A stretch of DNA of 64,000 bases from Cucumis sativus (taxonomy: Eukaryota; Streptophyta; Magnoliopsida; Cucurbitales; Cucurbitaceae), in assembly GCF_000004075.3 (NCBI RefSeq), contig NC_026655.2, forward strand, positions 1,488,001-1,552,000, in the 5' to 3' direction. The translations under genes were made by a program, and so were the position numbers. Position 1 is the first letter of the stretch, and every line of letters starts with the position of its first letter. Shown in pieces: positions 35,736 to 48,018 of this stretch. Below the pieces are notes generated by a model. It had not been told where the DNA came from and did not search any database. It worked only from the letters and a program-made list of their open reading frames with translations.

Positions 35736-37751
35736 CTTTGACTTTGACTCTTTCTTGGATAATTTGAGAGGTCATAATGGGAAAGTCCACCTTATCTGTT
35801 ATTTCACTTCCTAAACGACATGTCGTCTATGGTACAATATATATATGTGTATATATATATATTAACAAAATTTGTAGTCACAACCAAAATGGTATTTAAG
35901 TCTAATTAAAACTTAAAAAGTAAAACATTTGTAAAGCAACATCTTATGTGCTCCATTTTCTAAATCTAACAAGGTGAGGGCTATATTTAATTTCATAATC
36001 ATCCAAAATGTTTGTGATAACTTGACTAATTAAGTTACGTTTAAATTAACATATCTTACAATAATTTAACATACATTGACTAAGAAAATAAAACAAATGT
36101 ATCTTTGATTTGTAAGTTAAAAATGTCTCATTTTCTAAGTTACTATTTTCATCTATGATTTTGACCAACAAATATAATTGATATATTTTTTTTTTTAAAA
36201 AAAGTACTAAGGCCAGAAAAATAATAATGTTTAGACCAAATATGGCAGTATAGGCCCATAGGCATAAGGGAGTTAGTCACTATGTGTCAAAGTCCAAATT
36301 AACGTGCTTGGTCGAGGCTGAGGGCAACCCTAGTGGGATAGCTAATGGGGAATGTATTGTGCATGTGTCAACCCAAAATCTATCATCTTTATAGATACAT
36401 TATTATAGTTCCATATAAGGTAACTTAAATCATATGTTCGAACTTTGAACGTCCACACTCTTTCACTCTCTAACTTAAGTATGAAAGTGTGTGTGACAAG
36501 CATCACACCATTGTATAAGTTTTTTCTTTTGTAAATCATGTTCTTTCACTTCCTAAATTGATTCATTGCTAGTGTCGCGTAAAGGTCAGATTTGTTTCTC
36601 ATGTTCGGATTTAAGTGACAATCTAAAAACATACTAAATTCTTTTTACTAACTTATGCTTGGTTCAAGCTATCAAAATTTTGTAAACTCTATAAAAACTC
36701 AAATCCACTGTAGAATGTCATGTAGAGAACTCATTGGTGCCTAATCCAACTTTCCATTTTCCTCGAAATAAAAACAAAGATAGTATAGAATAAAGAACAA
36801 TGATAAGATGCATCAAACCACCATACTCCCCACTTTTTAACCACACAAATAAATTTTTTAAAGAAAATATATGTTTTCAAAAACCGAAAGTGCTGCATGG
36901 CAGTCGACTTGCCCAAAAGACGACCTAAATTCTTCCTTAAAATAAATAGTATGCAGTTTGAAACGATATCCGGTAAAAAGAATATGGACTTCATATTTCA
37001 CTAGTTAGAAGAACAAGGTTAACTAGTAATATTCCCTTGAGCATGCTTTGGAGAAGGGGTCTTTCAAAGAGAGTATGATGTTGGCTAATAAGACCTTAAA
37101 GGAAATGGCAAACAAAATTGAGTTCAAGAATGCCTTGCTAAATTAATCATATCCATATATAAGTCAACAAAATTACAAATTAAGCTTCCTATTTTTGCTA
37201 ACTCTCTTTTGAGTTTATCAACATGTGCAACAATAGATTTGGCCTTTTAAGTAGGTTTTATACATATGTTCTACCAGCACGAGGAAAACTTCCAAGTTTG
37301 CTTTGCCAAATATGTATTACTTCCTTTGTTTAAGGATTTTCAACTTCTTGCTTTCTTTTCTTTTAAATTACAATGTCTCAGTTCAAGTGGGCTAGAAATC
37401 TGTATCAGATTTCTTATCTACACATTCCAAACATAGAACTAATTCATAACACTAAGCTTGAGTGTAAAATTCCCAAGTTCGTGATTTAAGTGTCGATATG
37501 ATTAAAGATGTGAAAGTTGAAGGAAGCTGCAAGAGCCAAATTCATGTCATTTAAAGAACAACATCCAAGCTACAATGACAAGCCCCTCCACCCTCTGTAC
37601 ACTGATATTCCACTATGTTGTTGATATTACAAATTCCATTAGCAACACACACTCCAAAAAACATACTCTCAAAAGAATCTCACTTCATATCAACCATTTT
37701 TACCCTTAATACAACAACAACAACAACAACGACCTTCCAAACAAACCAAAT
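35736..37751. other. Intergenic spacer between the HNH gene and LHCA4
   Basis: AT-rich, with an (AT)n run near 35838-35862 and (AAC)n near 37710-37730. No gene is supported. The last part is the 3' flank of LHCA4. Confidence 0.6.
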
Positions 37752-38694
37752 TTAGTTGCCACCAAATGTCTGGACAATGGTGTTGTGCCATGGGTCAGAG
37801 ATGTGCTGCAAAAGATTGTCAAATGGCCCTTTCCCTGTCACATTGTGTTGCACTATGAACCCCAAAAACGCCAACATCGCAAGTCTCCCTATACCAAACA
37901 ACAAAAACACATCAATTCACAGATAAGAAACTGTAAAAGTATCTCGAATTCATGAAGGTTATTAAGAGTCAACCATATTCAAAGACGCTTACCATTGGCT
38001 ATTTCCTTCTCTTTAGCTTCAAGAGTTGGGGCGAAATTTAGGGGATTGAAAATCCCACCAGGGTAACCACATTCATTTGGGGGTAAACTGTATTGCTTGA
38101 AAATGGGGTCTTGGTTAACACAGCCAGGGTTTTTAATGTCTTGCCATCTTCGGATTTCGACGTAATGGAAGAGGATAAACTCGATTACAAACAGAGTTGA
38201 CGACGAGGCGAAGTACTCTGCCTTTCCAGCGTCGTACCATTGAGGGGCGTTGATGATTCCAATCTTCGTGAAAACCTCCGGTAGAAGCATTCCGGCGACA
38301 CCAAGCATCGCCCACCGCCCATTCACCAGCTCCGCTTGTACATACCACCTCAAATTCTCTGGGTCTTCCGCTAATCCCAACGGGTCAAATCCATTGTCGC
38401 CGGGAAGACTGAATTTCGATTAATCAATTGGATTAGAGAAAACCCAAATTTACAAATTCCCAAAGTAAATTAGGGAGGTGAAAATTACCTGCCGTTTAAA
38501 TACATCGGAGATGGGAGACCAGGCAACCATTCTCCTTTCTTGGCTTCAACCTTGAAAGATGAAGACGAAGAAGCAGAAACTGGCTTAACCGAGAGCACAC
38601 GTTGGAGTTTACCGGAAGAACCGGAAAGGAATCTTGATCGGGCGGCACATGGCCGGAAAACGGCGGCAGAAGCTTGAGTGGTGACAGTGGCCAT
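37752..38694 (-). CDS. LHCA4: Photosystem I light-harvesting chlorophyll a/b protein Lhca4
   Basis: Three exons on the minus strand: 38694-38489, 38408-37993 and 37888-37752, give 252 residues, matching the family. A transit peptide (about 1-50, [20 protein letters not shown]) precedes the mature start [20 protein letters not shown]. Helix one carries the chlorophyll-binding [20 protein letters not shown]. The middle helix has [19 protein letters not shown], and the third helix [20 protein letters not shown], followed by [17 protein letters not shown]. Lhca4 pairs with Lhca1 in the PSI antenna belt and holds red-shifted chlorophylls. Phe, Ala and Asn-type residues around the binding motifs look intact. 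The first exon ends just after the YLNG segment, as in Arabidopsis LHCA4. The neighbouring HNH gene matches the Arabidopsis order (At3g47470-47490, from memory). Confidence 0.95.
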
Positions 38695-41036
38695 TTCTCC
38701 TGAATGATGTTTTGGATTGAGGAAGAAAATGGGTTTTCAGGAGTAAGTATTTGGGGACTAATTTGCAAGGCTTTGTAACTTCACTTCAATGTTGAGTTTG
38801 TGGTTCTTGTTCGCTGTTCAAATCTGAGGGTTGATTTAGGAGATTTTCACGATCTAACGGCTACATATCAGTCTGGAGTTTTGGACTACAACAATGAAAC
38901 GATGGGACCTTATCCCTTTATCCTTTGAGTAATATCTTCAATCTGTTTCTATCTTTTCATTGGCTGATTGATGATGTTGTGGAGCCACGTTTGTCCTACG
39001 TGGACGTGTCTTCTTTTGCTAAAGATACGATATCTACGTGGAATCATGACTTGCCAATTGGACTATGACAACTGGCCCTCCAATCAGAAGAAATCTCGAC
39101 TCCACAATTTCTGAACTATTAAACAGTATAGTATACTTAAGTATATGTTAAATATTAGATTCTTTTGTCAAAAGAGATTCTTTTTTTGTCATATTCACGA
39201 GGGTTTGATTTAGTTTGTACGTAATTCGATTAATGAACAACCCGTAAAAAGGATAAAAGTTAAAAGAACTAAAGACTTATCACATAGCTAATGGTAATGG
39301 ACATTTATCCCCATACTTCTCTTGTTGTAAAAAATAAATTCGTATTAAAATACAAAATGTTTGAATTTGAACCGATTATAAGGAAATGCTTTTGAATGAG
39401 TTTGGGCCTTTGTGATGATCTAACTACGCATAGGTTCATTTCTGAAGGTCCAGTGGGCTAGAATAAAAGTTGACCCACTAGATTGGGGTGGCAACTTGTA
39501 TATGGAGCCCAATGGGCTAACAAAAATGGGAACGAAATATTCTAAACCATCTCCTAAAATTGTCACTTTTGTGACAAACTTTCTATGAGGTGAAATTGGG
39601 GGTTTAATTTTAGGCCAAGAAGCCAAGAGGAAGACATTTTATTTTAAATAATAATAATAATTAACTAAACCTCTTTTTATTAGAATCTAACAAAATAAAA
39701 TAAAAGCCTAACAAAATAGGATTATATGGATGAGAAGTAATCTAACAAAATACATATAGAGACTTGGTGATTATGGAACAACAGAAATGTGTATATTGTT
39801 AATGTATCTGAGTAGTTTATTCCTCTAAGCTCGACCTTATCTACGTTTTACTCAAGAGACGTCTAACAAACTATCAGTACGATCGTAGTAATTATACTAA
39901 TAAAATTCAAAGAAAATTGTTACTTATTGAAAGAACCATTGGTTTGGAAAAATTATTAGACAATGGTCATTACAAGAGTTAAATAGAGATTGTGGTTAAG
40001 CGTCCACTTTAATCATGACATCATTATTAATGGTTCAAGGAGTCCAAGAAACCTACTATTAATGAGTTTATACTCTCACGACAAAATATACCAATGGGGT
40101 AGCTAGTAAAACATACGTTAAAACCATGTGAATTAATATCACACACCGTTAATTCTTGTTGTGTTTGCTTGGCATTGGTATGATTTTTCTTATAACTTAA
40201 ATTCATTTATAGTACATCGATATTGATATCATCAGCTATCATCACATTATAAGCTCTTCTTTCTCGTTTTTTATATTATAAATACTTTTGAATTAGCAAT
40301 AGTTAGGTGCATTTGAAAATACATATTATTTTATAAGATGCACGAAGATATCCGTTTGTTTTCTATGTGTATATACTTAATTAGCACAAATTAATTGCAA
40401 AGGTATACACATTAATGGAAGCTAACACAACCATCACCAAAAAAAGTCTTATGCAATGTTATTTACGAAGACTTTAAACTATTGTGTAAAGCAATATTTG
40501 TAAATTTGTTGTTTTTCTTTAAACATTCATGCATAAAAACAAAACTTCAAACTCACAAACATAAAAGCAAATTTCATATATCTCTTAAGACATACTATCA
40601 AAGGAGTTGGACCTACCAACCTCTTTTAAATACAATTAACCCAACAAACCAACTTAATACTAAACTTTATATTATAAAAACCCACGTGGTAACATTGACA
40701 TTAATCCTAAACCCTAAGTTCTAAACTAACCCGAGAGACAAAAGTGGCGGGTGTCATTTCAAATGCCTACCGCTGCCAGTATTTTTCATCTGCCATTGCC
40801 TTAAAAACACACATAGCAGAACTTCGAACTCAAAAACGAACCCAAAACCAAACCAAACCGAACTGAAACCCCACTTTCAAACTCACAAACTAAAAATACT
40901 AAAAAGTAAAAAAAAAAAAAAGGAGAAAGAGGACACATTAAAAACAGTGCCCACTCCAACACACAACACAGCTCCCTAGAAAATGAAGAAGAAAAAGACT
41001 GTTCCGTTCTGTTCTGTTTTGCTGTTGCCTTTCTGT
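38695..41036. other. LHCA4 promoter and spacer
   Basis: Apart from the promoter sites above, the sequence is AT-rich with no supported gene. The frames at 39420-39626 and 40482-40724 have no recognisable features. Confidence 0.6.
38900..39045 (-). promoter_or_regulatory. Light-responsive promoter elements of LHCA4
   Basis: About 210-350 bases before the ATG there is an I-box (GATAAGG on the minus strand, 38908-38914) with a second GGATAAA beside it, a CCAAT core near 38959-38963, and four ACGT cores: GCCACGT 38984-38990, ACGTGG 38998-39003, GACGTGTC 39003-39010 and TACGTGG 39035-39041. I-box plus G-box-like pairs are typical of light-harvesting gene promoters. Confidence 0.6.
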
Positions 41037-41941
41037 TCATCGGAACTGCAACCCACTAAAAGTTTGACCAAAGCTCCACTGAGCTGGCGCTACGTCGTTG
41101 GATATCACTGTTCTGCCATCGCCGGTGGTCACTTTGAACGATAAGCTTTGTCCATTCAGATATGAATTGCTCTGCCAATTCTGTCCCCAATTCCTCGACA
41201 TTGCTTCCCACCCTGTTTTCGACCCTTTAATCCACACTCCATGAACATCCCCACCTCCACCAACGTTGGTTACAAGGACTAAATTGAAGTACGAATGACC
41301 ATTGATTGTGAATCTAATGCCTCCTTTCTTCTCACAAGATACCCTGCATTGGTTATTTGCTCAGTCTCTGTTTCAGTTATAGTGTTTTAACTTAACAAAA
41401 TCAGTCAGTACCTTCTGTATGCCACTGGGACAATGCCGGCTTTGTAACCAGCGATTTGTTCGAAGACGGGTTGGGAGAGATCGAAATGGTGTTGGGGAGG
41501 GTTACACCAGCCGCCGGCGTTGTTTGGGAGCGCATTGTTTGGTGGACAAAAGTTTGTGGCAGTAACCACAATGGACTTTTGAAGACACCATTTTGGGTCA
41601 TTTACACATTTGATTTCAAAGCAAGCGCCACAACTTAGTCCATTGTTGAATAAAGCTGTGCTCAGAGCTGCTGTGTTCGTCCCATATCCCTGGCTGTACA
41701 GATTTCCATAGCCACAAGCCCCTCCTGCAAAAAGAAAGTCCGTCGTTAAAGGCTACGGTTGTGACGTTCAAGAAATGCACAAGTATAAATCTTTTCACAT
41801 ACCCATTGTACCAGCGGCGTCACCCCCACCGTAGAATGTGGCGTGGGCACTAATCCAACCACCTCCATTGTTGTTGGCAAGAGCAGAATCACATCCCAAA
41901 GATAGAAGAAGACCCACCAAGAGAAGTCCAAGAAACGCCAT
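41037..41941 (-). CDS. EXPA: Alpha-expansin
   Basis: Three exons on the minus strand, 41941-41803, 41724-41412 and 41343-41037, give 252 residues. A signal peptide ([20 protein letters not shown]) sends it to the wall. Domain 1 (GH45-like) includes [48 protein letters not shown] and the HFD motif in [17 protein letters not shown]. Domain 2 (CBM63) includes [19 protein letters not shown] and ends [13 protein letters not shown]. Alpha-expansins loosen walls at acid pH without hydrolysis. The GGWCNPP insertion before HFD is an alpha-subfamily mark. A short leader intron is likely (about 41946-42021: donor CAACAG/GTCCG, acceptor TTTGTGCAG just before ATAA-ATG), and a TATA box (CTATATAT, minus) lies at 42124-42131. 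Which member (EXPA1, EXPA10 or other) is uncertain. Confidence 0.95.
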
Positions 41942-44900
41942 TTATCTGCACAAAAAAGAATTTCTCAGGAAAACAAAGCTAAAACGGTCTTGAAAATATT
42001 GGGAATTGGAGATGAACGGACCTGTTGGGAGAGTCTACAAGGTGTTTGTGAAAATGCCCAAGAGAAAAAAAAGAGGGGGAAAAGGGTGAATTGGTGAGGG
42101 GGAAAGGAAGGGGAAGTTGGGAGATATATAGAGAAAAGTGAAGAGGTGAGAAATGGTTTTTTTGGGGAATTGGTTTGCTTTTTAGTTTAGGGAAGGTCAC
42201 AACAAATAACCGACGTGTGGGGGCAACAAACTGCCATGTCCATACGGTTGCTGACTGTGGTGGGGAATAACAACTTTTTGATGAAACCACGTGGTTTTCG
42301 AAATCTTGTTGAAGGAGTCTCGCTTTTCCCCCTAGAAATATAGTAGTTGTTAAGACTTCAAAAGGAATCTCTAATCTTCTTAAGAATTTAATAACGTTTA
42401 GAAACCCAAAAAGTACTCTGTTTTTCGCTTTTAATGACAGTTACACTCTGTTAAGCGCCCAGCCATGCTGATACCCATTCACTTTTGCTTTACTAATGTC
42501 TGGCTCTTATCTCATTCCCCCCAACATCTTTAGCTCCTTTATGATTTCTTTAATATATCATCTTTAACATTGCCCCCACAAGATTAATCCATCTATGTTG
42601 ATGTTTCGTTTGATCTTTTCAAGCTGACTTGCACAAGAGATTATTGTTCCTATATGCCCTTTGGCACATTGTCTCACCTTGGACAACCCTAAACAAAATA
42701 TCATATCAGAAACATGGATTTAATTTCAAGATCAACTAACACCAGGAAGGGAACTGCATATTTATTTTACTCACAAAGTGAGGAGCCTGAGGAGCCTTAA
42801 ATTGGTAGTATTTATTTATTATACTTTCCTTATCCTGAGGTATTAAAAAGACTTTAACAACCCTTTTCTGTTGCTGCCCTTTTTCTATCATTTTCTTGGC
42901 TCTGAAGCATTAGCTGCGCTGTTGTGTGTTTAGGCGTGCTCTTTGAATATAGGTTTTAAGCATTGTGACGCATGGGAAAGCAAAAAGGTGAGGTTTAGTA
43001 GCATAGGAATAAGAATCCATTCAAATTTTGAAAAAAGAAAATGGGTACAATTGTTTGGTTTGTGGAGCCAAAATCAATTTAAAAAGATGAAAAAGAAATG
43101 TTTGAATTTGGACACCATTATGTTATCTAACTTATTCTTTGTTCCCTTTTACCATTTCTTTCTAAAAAGTGGTGCATTAGGCTTCACCCAACTGAGTTTA
43201 TTTCAACTGTCTTTAACCATACGATGGATAGAGAGGTTTTTACTGATTTTGCCCCCAAAAAAGAACAGTAAGAACCCAAAACAAACAACTCACCATTTTT
43301 GTTCCCAATCTCTTTTAAACAAAACACATTTACTTCGACCCATAACTCGTTCTATATTTAAACTTTTTTTAAAAAAATCACCTAAAAGTTGTGAACAATA
43401 TGTGTGTTTGATCCCAAAGTATTAAAAATTAGTCCATATAAGTTATAAGAATAGATTCATTTCATCTATGTATATGAAAAAAAAACAATTATAAACTGTG
43501 CATTGATGGAAAGGTTTCCATATCAAATGAAACATAGATAGAAAGATTGATGATAACTTTACAGCCAAAAACTTGAAAGAACTAAGAAAAAGAAAAAAAA
43601 TAGTGAGAGGAGAGACAATGGAACAAGAAAGTTGAAAACAGAAATGCATAAAATAAAAAAGAAAGCGGTGTGTGTCTCATCAATAACCCTCGTGAATAAG
43701 CAATCAAAAGAATCATTTCTCCTTTCCCTTCTCTTCTCTTCACAATAGCATAGGGGTTGTGTCAATTTATGATTGGAAGAGCAAAAGAAACAAAAGAGAA
43801 ATGAAATATTTTGGAATATAGTTTTGAGGAAAGTATGGGGATATGGAACAAAACACTTTATGCAAAAATTAAAAAGGAAAACCCTAATTGCTGTGTTGTT
43901 GAATTTGGAAGGGGAAAGAGATGAATAGTTAGGAATGACAAAAGGGTTTGTCGTTTAATATCATTGGAAAATTGGGAGTATTGGGAATCACATGGGGTGA
44001 TGCAATGCAACCATGGGAAGAAGGAATCAACAAATTCAAACAAATGTACCTTCTTCTCTGCTCTCTCTTTCCCATTCTAAACTTTTCAATCTTCAATACA
44101 AAAAACCCTAATTCTTTTTAGGTCATTTTCATTTTAGTAGTTGCTTATTGAAAACTGCCTTTACTTATACAACAAAATTGTTCTTCGTTTCAACAAGTTA
44201 TTTGATAATTATTTAGGTCTCCTATCATAACTATTTTGTTTTTAAAAATTAAATCTACTTAGATATACTAGGACTTTAAGTTATATATTTATTCATTTGT
44301 TATGTATGTACTAAACTTGTTAACTATTTTCAATTTTTGGTTTTGTTATTTTTTGTTTATTAAAAACAAAAGCTATATAGGTTTAGTAACTTATGTTTTT
44401 TGAAAAACAAAAAACTAAATGTATATTTTTTTAAGTGTTTTTCTTTTCAGTTTGTTAAAAAAACAAAACAAAAAATTGAATTAGTTACCGAATATACTTG
44501 TTTTTTAAAATTTAATTTTAAAAAACAAATGGGTTTATCAAGCATGTTCGTGGTTTTTGAAATTTTGTTTTTGTTTTTTGAATTTGGTTTAGGATTGAAG
44601 AAATAAAAAGAAAATAAATTTAATTTACAACTCCAATGAAAGAAGAAAAAGAGTGTTTTCTGTTTTTAGTATTCAAAGGTTGGAAACAAACCTAAGTTTC
44701 AAAATCACATAACTACGAACTCATTTAAAAAAAGTAAGCTTATAAACATTATATTTTCCCTTGTAAGTTTTATCTTTTTATTATTAACTTTTATATCCAA
44801 GTTTAAAAAAAAAAAATTAAAAAAAACACATCAAAAGTAGCAAAATGAACCAACATAATTAAAAACAGTAGATATTTTCAACTTTATTTATTCGAAAATA

Positions 44901-46340
44901 AAATCAAAGTAAAGATAATGTCAATTTGAAAATCATTTGAGAAAAAAAAAGAAGAAACCAAAGTTTGTTAATGAATTGGGTTTGGAATAGGTATTGGATT
45001 CTATATATTGTATGAAGAATCCCTTTGGCCATCCATTTGTCAATCCAATTCCAACTCATTGTCTTCCACTTTCAATCTTCGTATCACCAAAAATCTAGAG
45101 GTGGGCTCAACCCTAAAGAGTACTCGAAAATGGCATAGGGTAGAACAACACCTGTCATTAATTGCCTCGAAGTTTGAGCCTACCGTTCGAGTCGATTAAA
45201 ATATACCAATTGACTAATAATTCAAGCTAGGTCTAGACTGACACCCTACAACCTCGAGTGCTAGAAATGTCTTTGACAACCTTGTTGTCACAAATAAACG
45301 TAGATACTTTTGACTCGAATGGTGAGAATAAGTGATATTCAAACGAGAGACGACTTGACCTTCTTTTAAACTTTTTTGTTATTGTTTAGATAGATTAGTC
45401 ACTGAAATCACCAAGTTAAGCATCAACATAGGATTGAGATTAGTTATAGGGAGGGAGTCAGGTAGGAGAGGATATATCAACCACCAAGAACCAAGCCCAA
45501 ACAGATATGGCATTGGAGCAGCAGCAACAACAAAAGAACACAATATAAATTATATAAAGTTAGGTGGATGAAAGTGTGGAGTTTGGTGAGTGAAAAGGAG
45601 GAAGATGAAGAAGTTTGGTGGTTTTGAAAGTTTGATGCATGGGAGGAATGAGGAAAGGGGGAATGGGGAATGGGGTAGGGTCATACGATGACACGTACGT
45701 AGAGGTTTACTGTTGTTTGTTGCTGTACTGCAACATTGTATTCTCTTCTGTTGTTTCTCTTTTAACAATATATAACACAACAAACCACAGCCTGTAATCT
45801 ACTGTTCTACACAAACACACACACACTCTCTCTTTTGTATTTATGTTTTATTTCAAAAACAACAACAAACGAAGAAGAATCCAATTTAATATCTCCTGAC
45901 AAAGCTCTCATCCATAAAGTTTAAAAACCCCTATTTGATTTACCAATACCTCTTTTCAATCAAAGCTGCCATCTGTTATCTGTTATCTGCATCTCCTCCC
46001 CCCATTCCATTTCCCTCCATTACTCTCCCTTTCAAATCTAACTTTTTCAAACTTCAACTTTCAACTAGGACCACTTCTTTCTTAACCTTCTTATCACATC
46101 TTTGTCTTAGCCTCTACCATATTTGGTTTCTATATTTACTGTTATTTGGATAATACTTTTAGGATTTATTGCTTCTCAACTTATGTAATTTGGGAGAGTT
46201 GGATGGGTGAAAAAAACTCTCATCTTTTAGTTCACTAATAATTAAAGAATTTATACTTTTATCCTATCAATTTCAACTAAATATGAAGATTCTATTTGTA
46301 AATACAGCTAAGTAAAACTTTTTATAGTCCCAATAAATTC
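41942..46340. other. Long AT-rich spacer
   Basis: This includes the expansin promoter, then about 4 kb without a supported gene. Frames at 42943-43425, 44400-44606, 45008-45199 and 45550-45783 were read; none shows a domain, a signal or sensible splicing. Confidence 0.55.
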
Positions 46341-46356
46341 CCTTCCCACTATTTCA

Positions 46357-46520
46357 GCCCATTAAAGCCCATGAGGCACTTGATATTTGGGCTCTAGGCT
46401 TCATATTGGACCGTCCAACTGGATCGTTGTTCCCTTTGATCAACGGTCAAGATTTTATTTCACTGCCCCTTGGCGTCGATTTCCTTCCTTATAAGGAGCT
46501 TCGTATTGAAAACCCTAGCC
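46357..46520 (+). promoter_or_regulatory. Site II / telo-box promoter of the snoRNA locus
   Basis: AGCCCA at 46357-46362 and again near 46366-46371, and TGGGCT at 46388-46393, are site II elements. TTATAAGG at 46489-46496 is TATA-like, and AAAACCCTAG at 46509-46518 is a telo-box at the likely start. This combination is typical of plant ribosomal-protein and snoRNA genes. Confidence 0.55.
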
Positions 46521-46683
46521 CAATTTGTCTCAATGCCTCTCTATTCTATTCAAATGTTAATTTGCTTTTCATTCTTTTGTTTCGAAATTGTTTCTCGAGT
46601 ATTTCCAATTCTACGTGATGGTTTTAAATTTGCTTTTTCTTCGGTTTTATTGCTAAATTATGCATTCTATTTTGTTAATCAAT

Positions 46684-46772
46684 TGAGCAAGTGACGATGA
46701 AACAGACAGGGACATCAGCACTCACCTTGAGAATGTTGATCAATCGTCTTTTGGGAATCTCTCTGATGCTCA
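46684..46772 (+). ncRNA. Probable C/D-box snoRNA with two 25S rRNA guides
   Basis: A terminal stem TGAGCA/TGCTCA (46684-46689 with 46767-46772) encloses a C box ACGATGA (46694-46700, one change from RTGATGA) and a D box CTGA (46763-46766). Directly before the D box, TGGGAATCTC (46752-46761) is complementary to GAGATTCCCA of 25S rRNA. Near the C box, AGACAGGGACA (46704-46714) is complementary to TGTCCCTGTCT, which follows almost at once in the plant 25S sequence as I remember it (GAGATTCCCAC-TGTCCCTGTCT). By the D+5 rule the methylated base would be the A in GAGATTCCC. A CTTGAG segment may be part of an internal box. Two guides for adjoining targets plus the promoter type make a snoRNA the best reading. 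The weak points are the imperfect C box and an unclear D' box. Confidence 0.68.
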
Positions 46773-46821
46773 CTTAACCCAACTTTCCATTCTTTTGTGA
46801 ACCAAAAACTTGAGAATCCTA

Positions 46822-46893
46822 CCCAAAAAATGATGATAATACAATATTTTCGCTACCTCTGAAGCAAATTCTTCACAAGAGCTGATATTTTCT
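46822..46893 (+). ncRNA. Second, weaker C/D-box snoRNA candidate
   Basis: A perfect C box ATGATGA (46830-46836), a D'-like CTGA (46859-46862) and a D box CTGA (46882-46885) are flanked by A-rich and T-rich arms that can pair (AAAAAT with ATTTT). The segment before D' (TTTTCGCTACCT) pairs imperfectly with AGGTAG-containing rRNA. It lies 50 bases after the first candidate, as in plant polycistronic snoRNA genes. It may be chance. Confidence 0.3.
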
Positions 46894-47038
46894 TGTGTTT
46901 TTCTGGATTGTTTTATGCTGTTTTACTAGAACTGTCAAATTCCCATCAGCTATAGAATCCCAAGTGTTTCAATATATACACAGAATGGTTTATGTTGTAA
47001 TAAATTAAGAACGTAAATGGATGATTCCCAAAAACCTC

Positions 47039-48018
47039 TTATTTCTTTCCAGCTTCTTCCAACTCTCTTAGTCCTCCAACCTTTTGTTCAATCTCCTCTA
47101 TCAGCTCCTCCCTCCATAGGTCTGCTCTTGCTGCTTCTTCAATGTCCTCTTGCTGCAATATCAGACATTTACAGACATAAAACCTTAAATGTGGTGCCAA
47201 TGTTAAAGATCTTAAGTTCTATAGAAGTCCACCTTTTCATAGACCCAATGTCCTGTTCCATCTCCTCCATCTTTCCTGTACACCTCTGAGTCATAATATG
47301 GATCCTAAAACCATAATCTTTGTTCAGTACTCAACAATTTGACTCAACCAAAATAGATTGAATTTGGAGAGATTGTACTGTACCTTCATGGAGCCAAAGA
47401 ACAAACAACCCCAACATGTGAACATGATGTAAAGACTGTCTGACATTAAAAAATGGTTTAAAGTGTTAAAATGAAGATCGTTTTCCATTCCAATGGCCTA
47501 ATTTTCTACGTACTTAACTGACGTAGAGAAATTTAAGTATAATCAAACACTTACAGACATTCTTTATAGCTGCATCACTAAGATGCACTATGGATTTGTG
47601 GGTAACAAGGTCTCTTTGGCCATCCAAATGATCAACTAGAACTGCCATCAATTGCCAATCGGGGAAGGCATTCACTTTGCTTAGAGATCCCCTTTTTGGC
47701 TTTACAACTTTAGGCTATGAACAAAAGCACACGAACTTCTTTAGATTGAATTTATCAATCAATTTTACTTTCACGCTAGTGGAAATCAGAGGAACTTACC
47801 AGTTCTTGATGACTGAAACCTCCAGAGTTTGAAAGCTGCAACAATAATAATCTAATGGTCAAATTGAGGACGTTAAAAATGAATGGAATGTTGTGGCAAA
47901 AAGAAAGAAGATAATTCTTTACCAGTTTTGAATGTGGGATGAGAGCTGATTTGGGGTGGAGATTTGAGCTATGCAGGGTTGGTTTGATAATGCTGAAGCC
48001 TGCAATAGCCTTAGCCAT
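47039..48018 (-). CDS. PNSB4: Photosynthetic NDH subcomplex B subunit PnsB4 (NDF6)
   Basis: Six short exons on the minus strand: 48018-47923, 47835-47800, 47714-47555, 47439-47384, 47304-47233 and 47152-47039. Phases all agree and give 177 residues, close to Arabidopsis NDF6 (about 174). The start MAKAIAGFSIIKPTLHSSNL fits a transit peptide. The conserved core reads LMAVLVDHLDGQRDLVTHKS, a membrane segment LYIMFTCWGCLFFGSMKDP (about 100-118), YYDSEVYRKDGGDGTGHWVY, and the ending ARADLWREELIEEIEQKVGG with LRELEEAGKK. PnsB4 is a membrane subunit of subcomplex B of the chloroplast NDH complex, which carries cyclic electron flow around photosystem I. The exon-5 donor is GTGGAC, weaker than the others. 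In Arabidopsis, from memory, PnsB4 (At1g18730) adjoins the DUF962 gene At1g18720, as here. Confidence 0.93.

Noticed and set aside
42943-43425. Plus-strand frame of 160 residues
   Set aside because: Basic, aromatic-rich chance frame starting at a non-ATG codon; no known domain or plausible splice structure.
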